Below, piece by piece: positions 53,762 through 63,991 of a stretch of 64,000 nucleotides of DNA. The notes under the pieces were generated by a model. The model made no database searches, had not been told where the DNA came from, and saw nothing but the letters and a program-made list of their open reading frames with translations. The translations under genes and the position numbers were made by a program. Within the stretch, counting starts at the first letter, position 1. Every line of letters begins with the position of its first letter. Origin of the DNA: Streptomyces capitiformicae (GTDB lineage Bacteria; Actinomycetota; Actinomycetes; Streptomycetales; Streptomycetaceae); assembly GCF_002214185.1 (NCBI RefSeq), contig NZ_CP022161.1, positions 124,001 to 188,000 of the forward strand. Direction: 5' to 3'.

Positions 53762-56005
53762 TCAGGTCTGATCCGCCACGAACGACGCCATCCGGGCCAG
53801 CGCCGCGTTCCAGTTGATCGCGTGTTCGTTCGTCGACCAGGACTGGATGTCGTCGATGTAGCAGAACTGACCGACGCAGCCCTGGAGTTTGCTCTGTGCG
53901 AAGGGGTCCTGGATGCTCGAGTTGGGGCCTCCGGCGAGGGTGCCGGCGGGCGGGTTCGGCAGGGCGGGGTCGAGTTGGCGGGCATACCAGCGGCTGTGCT
54001 GGTTGCGGGCGTCGACGTCGCCGTAGCCGGTGACGTAGGAGATGTTCAGGGCGTTGCGGCCGAAGAGGTAGTCCATGCTCTGCAGCGCGCCCTCGCGGTA
54101 CTTGGACGCGCCGGTGATGTCGTACGCCGTGGCGATGACGACCGCGTTGTTGAGGATCTGGTGGTTGGAGCCCCAGTCGTAGACATTGCGGTCGGGCGCG
54201 TACGGCATGCCGTACGGGTGTGCCCTCAGGGTGTCCAGGTAGCGGTCGGCGCCCTTGATCACGGACTGGCGGACCTTGTCGCGGCCGGGCAGCTTGTTCG
54301 GGACGGTCGCGAGGTCGAGCCGGCCCGCGGCGGCCGTCCTGGACCAGTCGAAGCCGAGGGGGCCGAAGATGTCGGCGGTGTGCACCGGGGAGCCGAGGAC
54401 GAAGTCGGCGAACTTCTGCTCCCCCGTCGTGAGGTAGAGCTGGGCTGCCGCCCAGTAGAACTCGTCGGTGACGTTGGTGTCGGAGTAGGTGCCGCCGCCG
54501 ATGCCGTCGCTCTCGGAGGCGTACCTCGCGGGGTGTTCGAGGGCCGCCGCCCAGGCCGTCCGTGCCGCGCCGAGGGTCTTCGCGGCGAAGGCGCGGTCGT
54601 ACGGGCGGTACAGGCGGGCCGCCTGGGCCGCGGTGGCGGCCAGGTTGAGGGTGGCCGCGGTGCTCGGCGGGTGCAGTTCCCGTTTCTGCGGGTCGTCGCT
54701 CGGCATCAGGGGCAGGCCGGTCCACTGCTCGTCGTGGATCTTGTGGTGGGCCATACCGGCGAGCGGCTGCCCGTCCGGGACCTGCATCTTCAGCAGGAAC
54801 TCCAGTTGCCAGCGGACCTCGTCCAGCAGGTCGGGCACCTTGTTGCCGCTCTCGGGGATGTTCAGAGAGCCGTCGCCGAGCTTCTTGGACTCCCCCGTGC
54901 GGGCGTGCAGGGCGCGCTCGTAGGTGCTCAGCACCTCCCAGGTGGAGATACCGCCGTTGACGACGTACTTGCCGTGGTCGCCGGCGTCGTACCAGCCGCC
55001 GGTGACGTCGAGGGTGTAGTCGCAGACGCCGGGCTGGCAGGGCACGTTCCCGTCACCCCGGTTGGGTGCGACATCGATGTGACCTGCGGCGCGGCCGTAT
55101 CCGGGGCGCAGTTCGCCGCTGATCGGGGTGCCGCTGCGCTGCGTGTAGTAGTACTTCAACGAGTCGAGCCGGAGCCGTTCGTAGGCGCCCGGGTCGATGT
55201 CGAACGGGCGGCTGGTCTCCCCGTCGGCGACCAGCGTGAAGCCGGTACCGCGCTTCCTGTACGAGCCGAAGTCGATCGAATGGACGTTCTGCCCGGAGGA
55301 GGCGTCCACGCCGCGCGGGGTGGTCCGGCCCTGGGCGACCACGGCGCCCGAGCCGTTCTTCAGCTGCCAGGGCAGTTTCCCGGTGGCCTTGGTGACCAGG
55401 GTGGCGTTCTTCGGCCCGGCGGGCAGATAGGCGACCTGGTTGACGCGCACCCGGGGCCCGGTGTCGGGCTCGTAGACCTCCGGCGGCACCCCTCCCAGCA
55501 GCGACACATCGTCCATGCAGAACGTGAACGGGGCGGCGTTGCCGCCGAGCTGGAAGCCCACCTGACCCTGGGCGGTGTCTACGGGCGAGGTGAAGGTGTA
55601 GGAGTACGAGTCGCCCGAGACGTTCAGCTGGGGGCTCACCTCGAAGTAGGTGTCGTACGGCGCCACCGACAGGCCGACGATCGCCCGGAGGATGTTGCCC
55701 TGGGGCACGCCGGACGCGGTGAAGCTGAAACGGTACGACTCGCCCTTGACGAGGGTGATGTCGTTCTGGCCGATCGCGGCGTCCCAGCGGTTGGCCGTGC
55801 CGCCGGGGATGTCGGCACAGAGGCGGCCGTCGGCCAGGCCGCCGGTGACATTGCTCGTCGTCCACCAGGGCGCGGTGGTGCTGTCGAAAGTGCCGTTCTT
55901 GACCTGTTCGACCTCCTCGGCCTGGGCCGAGCCGGTGGGCAGCGCGGTGAGCGCGGCCGCGAGGAGGGCGGTTGTGGCGAGCAGGGTGGTTCCGCGTCGT
56001 TTCAC
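53762..56005 (-). CDS. Secreted GH9 endo/exocellulase with CBM4-type and Ig-like domains
   Basis: The 747-residue protein has a signal peptide ([20 protein letters not shown]), a CBM4_9-like module (about 32-170, [13 protein letters not shown]), a CelD-type N-terminal Ig domain (about 185-270) and the GH9 barrel (about 280-745). Catalytic residues are seen as [10 protein letters not shown] (base aspartates), HSRWYARQ and the acid glutamate in [10 protein letters not shown]. It cuts beta-1,4-glucan by inversion. The GTG at 56005 has GAGGAG upstream. A perfect CebR box at 56061-56074 shows that cellobiose induces it. Confidence 0.92.
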   Translation of the reverse strand: MKRRGTTLLATTALLAAALTALPTGSAQAEEVEQVKNGTFDSTTAPWWTTSNVTGGLADGRLCADIPGGTANRWDAAIGQNDITLVKGESYRFSFTASGVPQGNILRAIVGLSVAPYDTYFEVSPQLNVSGDSYSYTFTSPVDTAQGQVGFQLGGNAAPFTFCMDDVSLLGGVPPEVYEPDTGPRVRVNQVAYLPAGPKNATLVTKATGKLPWQLKNGSGAVVAQGRTTPRGVDASSGQNVHSIDFGSYRKRGTGFTLVADGETSRPFDIDPGAYERLRLDSLKYYYTQRSGTPISGELRPGYGRAAGHIDVAPNRGDGNVPCQPGVCDYTLDVTGGWYDAGDHGKYVVNGGISTWEVLSTYERALHARTGESKKLGDGSLNIPESGNKVPDLLDEVRWQLEFLLKMQVPDGQPLAGMAHHKIHDEQWTGLPLMPSDDPQKRELHPPSTAATLNLAATAAQAARLYRPYDRAFAAKTLGAARTAWAAALEHPARYASESDGIGGGTYSDTNVTDEFYWAAAQLYLTTGEQKFADFVLGSPVHTADIFGPLGFDWSRTAAAGRLDLATVPNKLPGRDKVRQSVIKGADRYLDTLRAHPYGMPYAPDRNVYDWGSNHQILNNAVVIATAYDITGASKYREGALQSMDYLFGRNALNISYVTGYGDVDARNQHSRWYARQLDPALPNPPAGTLAGGPNSSIQDPFAQSKLQGCVGQFCYIDDIQSWSTNEHAINWNAALARMASFVADQT

Positions 56006-56060
56006 GTCTGTCTCCTCGGGGGGAGGTGGGCGCACAGCGGTAGCGGTGGTGCCAACGGCG

Positions 56061-56074
56061 TGGGAGCGCTCCCA
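56061..56074. promoter_or_regulatory. CebR operator (cellulose regulon)
   Basis: TGGGAGCGCTCCCA is the exact 14-bp palindrome recognised by CebR, the LacI-family repressor of cellulose use in Streptomyces. It lies 56 bp upstream of the GH9 start. Confidence 0.92.
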
Positions 56075-56199
56075 GATGCGGACGTTGGCCATGCTGTTCG
56101 AGACCTGACGGTCCGTCAACTGTCCGGACAGGACATGTTGTCCGTCCGGACCGAAGCGGCCGCTCGGCAGTCGGACCGCTGGCGTTGCGCCACATGTGT

Positions 56200-56650
56200 T
56201 CAGACTGCGAGGACGTCCAACCTGCTGATCCGCACCGCGCCGCGCGCCTCACCCGGATGGCGGCTCGTCATCGTGAGCCGGACCCGGGTGCCGCGCACCG
56301 GGGCGAACGTGATCACCGTGGGGGTGTCGGAGGCCGTGGCCCAGTCGATCTTCGCGCCCTCGGCGGGGACGTACCGTTTGCCGTCCCACACCTCGACCTC
56401 GACGGTCTCGGGAAGCGTGTGACCCGCGTCGACGGTGAAGGAGACCTCGACCCGGTCGACCGTGCCGGGCCGCCCCCAGTCGACCGACACCCAGTCCTCG
56501 GGCCGCGGCCCGCTGAACGCGGGCAACAGGGCCGTGGCCGCCTTGAGGAAACCGTTGGACCAGCCGGTGGCGGGGTCACCGTCGAGCATGGCGGCGGGGA
56601 GGGTGTCGGGGCGCCCCGAGTAACTGGCGTCCGCGAAGGGGTTGTCAGCT
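56200..56650 (-). pseudogene. C-terminal discoidin fragment of a GH2 glycosidase
   Basis: About 150 codons remain (NPFADASYSGRPDTLPAAML, GWSNGFLKAATALLPAF, then [20 protein letters not shown]) ending at 56200. They form an F5/8-type (discoidin) carbohydrate-binding domain. No start or signal peptide precedes them. They are probably the end of the same gene as the GH2 remnant at 57012-57993. Confidence 0.7.
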
Positions 56651-57011
56651 GCTCGCCGGGGAGCGTGAACGAGGACGGTTTGACACGATCGTGTGATGGT
56701 CGGCTTCTGTGCTTGCGGTGTCCTGGGCTGTTCGGGCCACGGTGACCGTGCGATCTGGGACGCCGGGTACGGCGCCAGTGTGCGGGGCCCCCGCTCCACC
56801 GGAGTGATGGTTCGGGGCCTCCCCGTCGCCTCTGGCCGTACCCACCTGGCCAGGTCGCGTAGGGCAGCGTTCATCAGCGGCCTCCGGCCGCGGGGGCCTC
56901 CCGGGCCCGGACCACGGACAGGATCCGTGTCGCCGCCCCGGGGTCGAGTACGCCGGGGACCAGTACGCCCAAGACCGTTCGGGGCGCGCGGCTGATCGGA
57001 CTCACTCCCAC
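56651..57011. other. Unassigned stretch between two parts of a broken GH2 gene
   Basis: These 361 bp separate the discoidin fragment from the other GH2 remnant. An ACACGATCGTGT palindrome lies at 56683-56694, at the junction. On the minus strand RAPRTVLGVLVPGVLDPGAA and MNAALRDLARWVRP can be read, but neither was recognised. It may be inserted foreign DNA. Confidence 0.5.
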
Positions 57012-57993
57012 TCAGTCCAAAGGAACGGTGGGTGACCGCTTCCGAGTGGTCGGGGCGAACTCGGCGGCCAGGGTGGACGCCTGCGAGCGGGCCGGGGTGA
57101 CGCGCACGATCGTCTTCCCGGCGCGCATGCCTTCCACCCGTGCCGTCATCTTCAGGTCGTGCGGCGCACCGGCCGTACGCAGGACGTCGGTGGCGACGAC
57201 CCTGCCGCCGCTTCGTGCCACCGCCTTCAACTCGCCCGGCGCGTACGGCACCTTCCAGGTGAGGTGGAGCTTGGCCGCGCTGCCGTTGGGGCTGGTGTAG
57301 CTGCCGGGGTAGGGGCCGTCGGTGAAGGTCTTGTCGTCGCCGGTCGCCTCGGTGGTCTCCGGCGAGGGCGGATTGTGCGAGGTGCGGAAGGCGTTGACAC
57401 CCATCGACTTCCTGATCGTCATCTGTCTGCGGATGGCGTCGGCGTTCACGGCGGCGCCGAGCGCGCCCAGGTCGTGGTGGAGGTCGACACTCTTGATCTT
57501 GTGATAGGCGCCGTTGAGGGGGAAGCCCTCGTCAGGGTCGAAGCGGAAGGCGCGGATGCCGAAGGTGGTGCGACAGATGTCGGTCGTGCTGCCGCCGACG
57601 CGCAGCTCGGTTCTGAGGGTGTAGCGGTGCGGGCCGATAAGTCCCACAACTTCGGGTCGGCAACGGTCAGTTCGTGGGTCTCGGCCGCCGTGTCGGTGAC
57701 GGCCACCGTGGAGGACGTGCGGGCGACGGTACGGCCACGGGGGTCGACGACACGCGAGGCGACCTCGACGTCCGTGGCACTGCCTGAGGCGTTCACCCAC
57801 GGAGGTCCACACCCGGACGACGGCGCGCTCCTCGGTGATGTCCGGCGTGGTGACGTACGTGCCCCAGCGGGCCACATGCACGGGCTCGGTGACGACCAGG
57901 CGTGCCTCGCGGTAGATGCCGCCGGCGAACACGGGGAGGGCGAAGCCCGCGGGGATGCGGTTTCCGGTCCGCTTTCCCGGCGGAGCACCTAGG
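57012..57993 (-). pseudogene. GH2 beta-galactosidase remnant missing its catalytic domain
   Basis: Starting upstream, GGIYREARLVVTEPVHVARW fits the sugar-binding domain. A frameshift gives VASRVVDPRGRTVARTSSTV, then DPDEGFPLNGAYHKIKSVDL and GVNAFRTSHNPPSPE, which is the barrel entry. The sequence then jumps to EATGDDKTFTDGPYPGSYTS and LHLTWKVPYAPGELKAVARS (the DUF4982 domain). The acid and nucleophile glutamates that should lie between have been deleted. At least two frameshifts are also needed. The gene cannot make an active enzyme. Confidence 0.8.
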
Positions 57994-58029
57994 CTTGAAT
58001 TCACCCGTAAACCCGTTCGGTCCGGCTGA

Positions 58030-60459
58030 ATGGAACTCGCGACGATGAGGAGCCGCAAGGTAACGCACGGTGATGCACCTGCGTATGCCCTGGACGGTGC
58101 CGCCACGGCGCGGGCGGTCATGGACGGCGACGGCACGGTCGTCGAGTGGAACGAGGGGGCGACACGGCTGCTGGGCTGGCCCGCCGGGGAGGTCGTCGGG
58201 CATCCGGCCAAGGAGTTGCTGGCCCCGGGGGCCTCTTTCATGCCGCCGCCATCGGGCAGCCTCAGCTGGAGCGGGACGCTCGCGCTGCGTCACCGCGACG
58301 GCCGTACGGTGTCGGCGTGGCTGCTCGCCCATCACCGGGGGCCGAAGGACGGCGACGGCAGCGGCGGCTGGCTCATTCTTTGCCCGCTCGACGATCCCGG
58401 GCCCCTGGTACGGGACGATCCGCTGGCGGCGGCTGTCATGGTCCAGTCGCCGTGCGCCATGGCGGTCTTCGACGACCGGCTCCGGCTGCGCGGGATCAAC
58501 GCCGTGATGGAGGACGCCGTCGGCATGCCGGAGGAGAACCTCCGAGGGCTGCACATGTCCGAGATCGTGGGCGGACGGCAGGGCGCGAAGCTGGAGCAGC
58601 ATCTGCGCGAGGTGCTCACCCTGGGCCGGCGCAAGGACGTGCAGACCTTTCTGCGGGCCGCCGACGAGAACAGGGCCCACGCCTGGTCCGCGGCGATCGC
58701 CCCGCTCACCGACGACGCCGGAGTGCCGATCGGGGTCTGTGTCACCGGGCACGACATCACCGAGCAGTACCTGGCCCGCCAGCGGCTGCAGTTGGTGAAC
58801 GAGGCGAGCATCCGCATCGGCACCACCCTCGACGTCGGACGCACCGCCCAGGAACTGGCCGACGTCTGCGTGCCCGCCCTCGCCGACTTCGTCAGCGTCG
58901 ACCTCATGGAGGCCCTCGACCACGGCGACGAACCGCACGAGGGCCCGCTCTCGGCACCGTTCACCCTGCGCCGTGCCGCCCACCAGTCGATCAACCCGGG
59001 GTGCCCCGAGGCCGTGGTCGAGCTGGGCCGGACCGATGTCTACCCGGTCGGCTCACCGCAGGCGGCCTCCCTGACGGTCGGGCACACGATCGTGGCGACG
59101 GACCCGGCCAACACGCTCGCGGACTGGCTCGCCTGGGACCCGCTGCGCAGCGCGCGGGCCAAGGAACTGGGCGTCCACACGACCATGTCGGTGCCGATCC
59201 GGGCCCGGGGCACGACGCTCGGGGTGGCCGTCCTGACCCGTTTCAAACGGGTCGACCCGTTCACCTCGGACGACGAGCTGCTGGCCGAGGAGGTCACGGC
59301 CCGTGCCGCCGTCTGTATCGACAACGCCCGCTGCTACTCGCGCGAACGCGAGACCGCCCTCGCCCTCCAGCGCAGCCTCCTCCCGCAGACCCTCCCCCAC
59401 ATGCCCGCCCTGGAGGCGGCCTCGCGTTACCTCCCGGCGGCGCAGGCCGGGGTGGGCGGCGACTGGTTCGACGTGATCCCGCTCTCCGGGATGCGGGTCG
59501 CCATGGTCGTCGGCGATGTCGTCGGGCACGGCGTCCAGGCCTCCGCGACCATGGGGCGCCTGCGCACCGCCGTCCGCACCCTCGCCGACGTCGACCTGGC
59601 CCCGGACGAGCTCCTGACCCACCTCGACGACCTCGTCGTACGGCTCTCGGCGGAGGCCGGCAGCGAGGGCGTGACCGGTGAGGTGGGCGCCACCTGCCTG
59701 TACGCCGTGTACGACCCGGTGACCCGCCGCTGCACCTTCGCCCGCGCCGGGCATCCGCCGCCGGTCGTGCTGGACCCGGACCGCCGGCCGATGAAGGTGT
59801 ATGTGCCCTCGGGACAGCCCCTGGGCCTGGGCGGGCTGCCCTTCGAATCCGCCGAGCTCGAACTGGCCGAGGGCACCGTCATCGCCCTGTACACCGACGG
59901 GCTGATCGAGACCCGGGACCGGGACATCGACGCCGGTCAGGAGCTGCTGGCCAGGGCCCTGTCCGGCCGCAAGGGCTCACTGGACGACATCTGCCAGGAG
60001 GTCGTCCACTGCCTGCTGCCCGCGAACGGCGCCCCCGACGACGTGGCGCTGCTCCTCGCCCGTACCCGTGGGCTCGAGGCCGCGCAGGTGGCGACCTGGG
60101 CGATACCGGCCGACCCGGCGTTCGTCGCCCGCACCCGCCAGTATGTGCTCACGCAGATGGCGCTGTGGGGCATCAGCGAGGCCGCGTTCACGGCGGAGCT
60201 GGTGGTCAGCGAGCTGGTCACCAACGCGATCCGGCACGCCGCCCCGCCGATCCAGCTGCGGCTGATCCACGACGGCACCACGCTGATCTGTGAGGTCTCG
60301 GACGGCAGCGGCACCGCCCCGCATCTGCGCCGGGCCAAGACCTTAGACGAGGGCGGGCGCGGGCTGCTGCTGGTGGCCCAGCTGACCCAGCGGTGGGGCA
60401 GCAGGCACACGGAGGACGGCAAGACGATCTGGGCGGAGCTGACTTTGTCGGAGGAGTGA
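58030..60459 (+). CDS. PAS-GAF SpoIIE phosphatase with HATPase domain
   Basis: This 809-residue protein has two PAS domains (about 20-110; 135-250, MAVFDDRLRLRGINAVM), a GAF domain (about 260-430) and a SpoIIE/PP2C domain (about 450-660; GGDWFDV, GDVVGHG, DDVALLL). An anti-sigma-like HATPase is at the end (ELVVSELVTNAIRH, EGGRGLLLV). It acts like the 25475 protein, as a signal-dependent phosphatase/kinase switch for anti-sigma systems. The ATG at 58030 is chosen; 58045 is an alternative with no better ribosome site. Confidence 0.88.
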   Translation: MELATMRSRKVTHGDAPAYALDGAATARAVMDGDGTVVEWNEGATRLLGWPAGEVVGHPAKELLAPGASFMPPPSGSLSWSGTLALRHRDGRTVSAWLLAHHRGPKDGDGSGGWLILCPLDDPGPLVRDDPLAAAVMVQSPCAMAVFDDRLRLRGINAVMEDAVGMPEENLRGLHMSEIVGGRQGAKLEQHLREVLTLGRRKDVQTFLRAADENRAHAWSAAIAPLTDDAGVPIGVCVTGHDITEQYLARQRLQLVNEASIRIGTTLDVGRTAQELADVCVPALADFVSVDLMEALDHGDEPHEGPLSAPFTLRRAAHQSINPGCPEAVVELGRTDVYPVGSPQAASLTVGHTIVATDPANTLADWLAWDPLRSARAKELGVHTTMSVPIRARGTTLGVAVLTRFKRVDPFTSDDELLAEEVTARAAVCIDNARCYSRERETALALQRSLLPQTLPHMPALEAASRYLPAAQAGVGGDWFDVIPLSGMRVAMVVGDVVGHGVQASATMGRLRTAVRTLADVDLAPDELLTHLDDLVVRLSAEAGSEGVTGEVGATCLYAVYDPVTRRCTFARAGHPPPVVLDPDRRPMKVYVPSGQPLGLGGLPFESAELELAEGTVIALYTDGLIETRDRDIDAGQELLARALSGRKGSLDDICQEVVHCLLPANGAPDDVALLLARTRGLEAAQVATWAIPADPAFVARTRQYVLTQMALWGISEAAFTAELVVSELVTNAIRHAAPPIQLRLIHDGTTLICEVSDGSGTAPHLRRAKTLDEGGRGLLLVAQLTQRWGSRHTEDGKTIWAELTLSEE

Positions 60460-60534
60460 GACGGGCGACGGAGTGGGGGCCATCCGTAGCCTGCCCTGCC
60501 TTCCGTAGTCGTCCATGGCCGCCTTCCCGGTGGG

Positions 60535-61476
60535 TCAGCCGTCGCCGCGTACTCCGCTTCGGTACGCGCCCGGCGGCACCCCGTAGCGCTCCCGGAACGC
60601 CCTGCTGAAGTGGTACGGGCTGCCGAACCCGGAAGCGGCGGCGACCCGTTCCACGGGCAGTTCGGTCGCCTCCAGGAGCCGGGCAGCGTGCAGCAGGCGG
60701 GCGTGGCGGAGGGCGCGCATCGGGGAGTGGCCGAGCTGTTCGGTGAAGAGGTGGGCGAAACGGGACGGGGAGAGCGAGACCCGTTCGGCGAGGGAGTGGA
60801 CGGTGTGCGGGGCGCCGGGGTCCGCGGTGATCAGGTCCTGGGCCCGCCGGACCCTGGCGTCGACCCCCGACCGGCGGGGCTCGGCCCGGGCGGCGGCGAG
60901 CAGCACGACCTCCTCCAGTGAGCACAGGGCGAGCTCGCGGGCCGCCACCCCGTGCGCCACGGCGATCTCACCGTCCCCGGGATCGGCCTCGGGCGGCGGT
61001 GGTGTGCCGTCGCCGGTCCAGCGGGCGTCGGCGAGCATCCGGCGGAAGGCCGCGCTGACGCGCTTACGGATGCCATAGGGGGCCCGGGTGACGACGTACA
61101 GCCGGTCGCCGGTCTCGTACGGGCGCAGCCATGTCGTCCAGGACGCCCTCGGCTGGCAGTGCACCCACCAGAACGCCCAGTGCCCGGCGCCGGGGCCGAC
61201 GCCGTAGTGCTGCGGCACGCCCGACCCGAGGACCACGAGGTCACCGGGGGACGATCCCGCCTCGGCCGCGCCCTGTCGCAGCAGTCCGCCGCCGCCCGTG
61301 GTCCAGGTGAAGAGCCAGCTGTCCGCGCCGCGCGGCCGGTTGACGGCGTACGGCGGCCGCGCGTCGAAGCGGCCGATGATCACCTGGCCCGGCGGAGGGG
61401 ACGGATCGGCGGGTGCGGCAGTGTCAGGCTCGGCGGGTGCAGCAGTTTCGGGCAAGTCATCAGCACGCACAGGCAT
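60535..61476 (-). CDS. AraC-family transcriptional regulator
   Basis: This 313-residue protein has an N-terminal cupin-like ligand region (LLRQGAAEAGSSPGDLVVLG, HYGVGPGAGHWAFWWVHCQP) and a C-terminal pair of helix-turn-helices (SLAERVSLSPSRFAHLFTEQ; VAAASGFGSPYHFSRAFRER). It is divergent from the PhyH-type dioxygenase gene with 64 bp between starts, so it probably controls that gene. AraC proteins with this layout usually sense sugars. Confidence 0.88.
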   Translation of the reverse strand: MPVRADDLPETAAPAEPDTAAPADPSPPPGQVIIGRFDARPPYAVNRPRGADSWLFTWTTGGGGLLRQGAAEAGSSPGDLVVLGSGVPQHYGVGPGAGHWAFWWVHCQPRASWTTWLRPYETGDRLYVVTRAPYGIRKRVSAAFRRMLADARWTGDGTPPPPEADPGDGEIAVAHGVAARELALCSLEEVVLLAAARAEPRRSGVDARVRRAQDLITADPGAPHTVHSLAERVSLSPSRFAHLFTEQLGHSPMRALRHARLLHAARLLEATELPVERVAAASGFGSPYHFSRAFRERYGVPPGAYRSGVRGDG

Positions 61477-61540
61477 CCTCCCGGAAGGCGCTCGGACCTA
61501 GCGTGAGACACAGTGGAGCCTGGTGAGAAGGGACGCGCGG

Positions 61541-62332
61541 ATGACAGCCTCAGGCAAGGTCGAGTTCGAGGAGAACGGCTATCTGGTGGTGCGGGGGCTG
61601 TTCACCACCGCCGAGGTCGAGGAGCTCTGCGACCGCTTCGCCGCCCTCCGGGCGGGCGGCCCGATACCGGGGCACTTCCAGCCCCGTACCTCCGACCCCG
61701 ATGCCGCCGACCCGCTGCATGTCTACCCTCGCGTGATGCACCCCCACCGGATCGACGACCTGTCGCTGCGCGTGCTTCTCGACGCGCGGCTGCGGGACAT
61801 CCTCGAAGAGCTGCTCGGGGAGGAGGTCCTGGCCGCGCAGAGCATGTTCTACTTCAAGCCGCCGGGGGCCCGGGGGCAGGCACTGCACCAGGACAACTTC
61901 TATCTGCGGGTGGAACCGGGCACGTGTGTCGCGGCGTGGATCGCCTGCGATGTGATCGACCGGGACAACGGCGGTCTGGAGGTCGTGCCGGGGACGCATC
62001 GCATGGACCTGTTCTGCCCGGAGCAGGCGGACGAGGAACTGTCCTTCGTGCGCGAGTACGTACCGCCACCGCCCGGTCTGACCGCCGTCCCCGTCGACAT
62101 GGCGCCGGGCGACGTCCTCTTCTTCAACGGCAGCCTGGTGCACGGCTCCCAGCCCAACCGCACCACCGACCGCTTCCGCCGCTCCTTCATCGGCCACTAT
62201 GTGGGCCGCTCCACCGAGCGCATCGGGCGCTACTACGACACGCTGACGATGAGCGGCGAACCCGTCCCCCTGCCGGAGAGCGAGGGCGCGGGCCCGTGCG
62301 GCACCGAGTTCGAGCCGGCGGGCGCTCACTGA
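61541..62332 (+). CDS. Phytanoyl-CoA dioxygenase (PhyH) family protein
   Basis: The 263-residue protein is an Fe(II)/2-oxoglutarate oxygenase with the metal triad H-x-D in LHQDNFY and the distal His in SLVHGSQPNR, whose arginine binds 2-oxoglutarate. It hydroxylates an unknown substrate. The ATG at 61541 has GAAGGGA upstream; a GTG at 61523 is possible. It is probably regulated by the divergent AraC protein, so a sugar-related or opine-like substrate is plausible but unproven. Confidence 0.85.
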   Translation: MTASGKVEFEENGYLVVRGLFTTAEVEELCDRFAALRAGGPIPGHFQPRTSDPDAADPLHVYPRVMHPHRIDDLSLRVLLDARLRDILEELLGEEVLAAQSMFYFKPPGARGQALHQDNFYLRVEPGTCVAAWIACDVIDRDNGGLEVVPGTHRMDLFCPEQADEELSFVREYVPPPPGLTAVPVDMAPGDVLFFNGSLVHGSQPNRTTDRFRRSFIGHYVGRSTERIGRYYDTLTMSGEPVPLPESEGAGPCGTEFEPAGAH

Positions 62333-62355
62333 CCGCCTGAGCCATGCCCACCGGA

Positions 62356-63019
62356 TCAGCCCAGTTCGAGCAGCCCACGCCGGACGGCCTCGGACACCGT
62401 GCTCGCCCGGTTCTCCGTGCCCAGCTTGCGGTAGACGCGGACCAAGTGGGTCTTGATCGTCGCCTCGGTCAGGTACAGGGAGGCGGCGATCGCCCGGTTG
62501 CTGTGGCCCCGGGCCAGCAGCCGTACGACCTGGATCTCCCGTTCGGTCAGGGCGGCTCCCGGATCGGCCAGGGGATCGGCGAGGTGTCCGGCCACCTCCG
62601 GGGCGAGCGCCATGCCTCCACCGGCCGCGGCGCGCACGGCGCGGAACAGTTCCTCGGGCGGTCCCGCCTTGAGGATGTAACCGCGGGCTCCGGCCTCCAT
62701 CGCCCGTACGACGTCGCCCTGGCTGCCGTAACTGGTGAGGACGACCACGGGTGTCCGGGGTGCCGACGGTGATGCGCCGGGTCGCGTCGAGGCCGTTCAC
62801 ACGGTCGCCGGGGGCCGAGTCGTCCGTCAGCCGGAGGTCCATGAGGACCACGTCGGTGCGGAGCCGGGCGGCGAGGCGTACGGCCTCTTCGCCGTCGCCG
62901 CTCTCGCTGATGACGTCGAAGCCGGGTTCGCCGGTGAGCAGGGCGCGCAGCCCGGCGCGTACGACGGCGTGGTCGTCCACGATCAGGACGCGGAGCGGCG
63001 TGGCGGGGGTGTGGGTCAC
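62356..63019 (-). pseudogene. LuxR-type response regulator with a frameshift
   Basis: The receiver starts VLIVDDHAVVRAGLRALL with phosphoacceptor in VVLMDLRL. The frame breaks near 62750, where PVVVLTSYGSQGDVVRAMEA continues in another frame, followed by the LuxR helix-turn-helix (LTEREIQVVRLLARGHSNRA). The total of 664 bp is one base more than a multiple of three, so a single extra base explains it. It may be a real mutation or a sequencing error. Start GTG 63019 overlaps the kinase stop as GTGA. Confidence 0.8.
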
Positions 63020-63941
63020 CGGGAGCCCGCCAGGGCGAGCGTGTTCAGGGGCAGGGTGGCGCGGGCGAGCGTGCCGTGTCCGGGTGCGCTGCGGATGGTG
63101 AGCGATCCGCCGAGGGCGCCGAGGCGCTCCCGGCCGGCGATCAGCCCGAGGCCGCGGTCGTTCGGCCTCGGGCTGATCGCCGACGCGACGTCGAACCCCC
63201 TGCCGTCGTCGCGTACCTCCACCGTGACCCTGGCGTCGTCGCGGTGGTCGAGAGTGACCCAGACGTGGCCGGCGCGGGCGTGTTCGCGGGGGTTGGCCAG
63301 GAGGCCCTGGGCGACGCGGAGCAGAGCGGCGGCGCCGGCCGGGAACAGTTCGCCGGGTTCGCCCTCGGTGCGGAACAACACCCGTGCGGGCGTGTCCGTG
63401 TCGCCGGCGCCGCCGGGACCGCGATCGCCGCTGTGCCGGACGACGTCGGCGCCATCACGGGCGCACAGGGAGCGCAGCGCGGCCGCGAGGTCGTCGTGCT
63501 GCAGTGCGGGCGGGGTGAGGTCGCGGATGGTGGTGCGGGTCTCGGCGAGGTTGGCGCCGAGCGCGTCCACGACCGTGCGGACCTGGGTCCTGGCGAGGTC
63601 CGGGCGGCGATCCCAGTCGCGGACCTTGCTGTAGTACACGACGACCGTCAGGTCGATGTCCGGGAAGCGGCTGCGGAAGGCATTGGCCATGAAGTCCTGC
63701 TGGGTGGAGGTGTCTCCGCCCGCGTAGATGACGAGCTTGCCGCCCTCGGCGACAGCGTCGCGGTACAGGTCGTCGAGCGAACGGGTCTCCTCGGCACCGG
63801 CCGAGAGGCCGGTACGGTCTGGCGTGCGCGCGGCGGGAGCGCGGCGGGAGCGGCCTGCGCGGCAGCGGTGGCGACGAGTCCGCCGAGGGCGGCGCCCGCT
63901 CCGGTGGTGAGGATGCGTCGCCTGCTGAAGTCGCGGGCCAC
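63016..63941 (-). pseudogene. Binding-protein N-terminus fused to a histidine-kinase C-terminus
   Basis: Residues from 63941 read as a Tat-type signal (RDFSRRRILTTGAGAALGG) and, after a frameshift, an extracellular solute-binding protein (LDDLYRDAVAEGGKLVIYAG, NAFRSRFPDIDLTVVVYYSK). Right after that comes DWDRRPDLARTQVRTVVDAL and a kinase HATPase domain (VTVEVRDDGRGFDVASAISP, GLGLIAGRERLGALGG). The kinase has lost its membrane sensor and the phosphorylated histidine. A deletion joined the two genes near 63620. The response regulator downstream is frameshifted, so the whole two-component system is dead. Confidence 0.75.
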
Positions 63942-63963
63942 GGGTGGGGGAAGTCCTTTCCGC

Positions 63964-63991
63964 GGCGTGACCTGTACGGCGTGATCTGTAC
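63964..63991. repeat. Two 14-bp direct repeats
   Basis: GGCGTGACCTGTAC at 63964-63977 is followed directly by GGCGTGATCTGTAC, upstream of the chimeric remnant. It may be an activator-binding site of the lost binding-protein gene, or simple slippage. Confidence 0.5.

Noticed and set aside
53750-56422. Long plus-strand frame of about 890 codons
   Set aside because: It is antisense to the GH9 gene and results from the high GC content.
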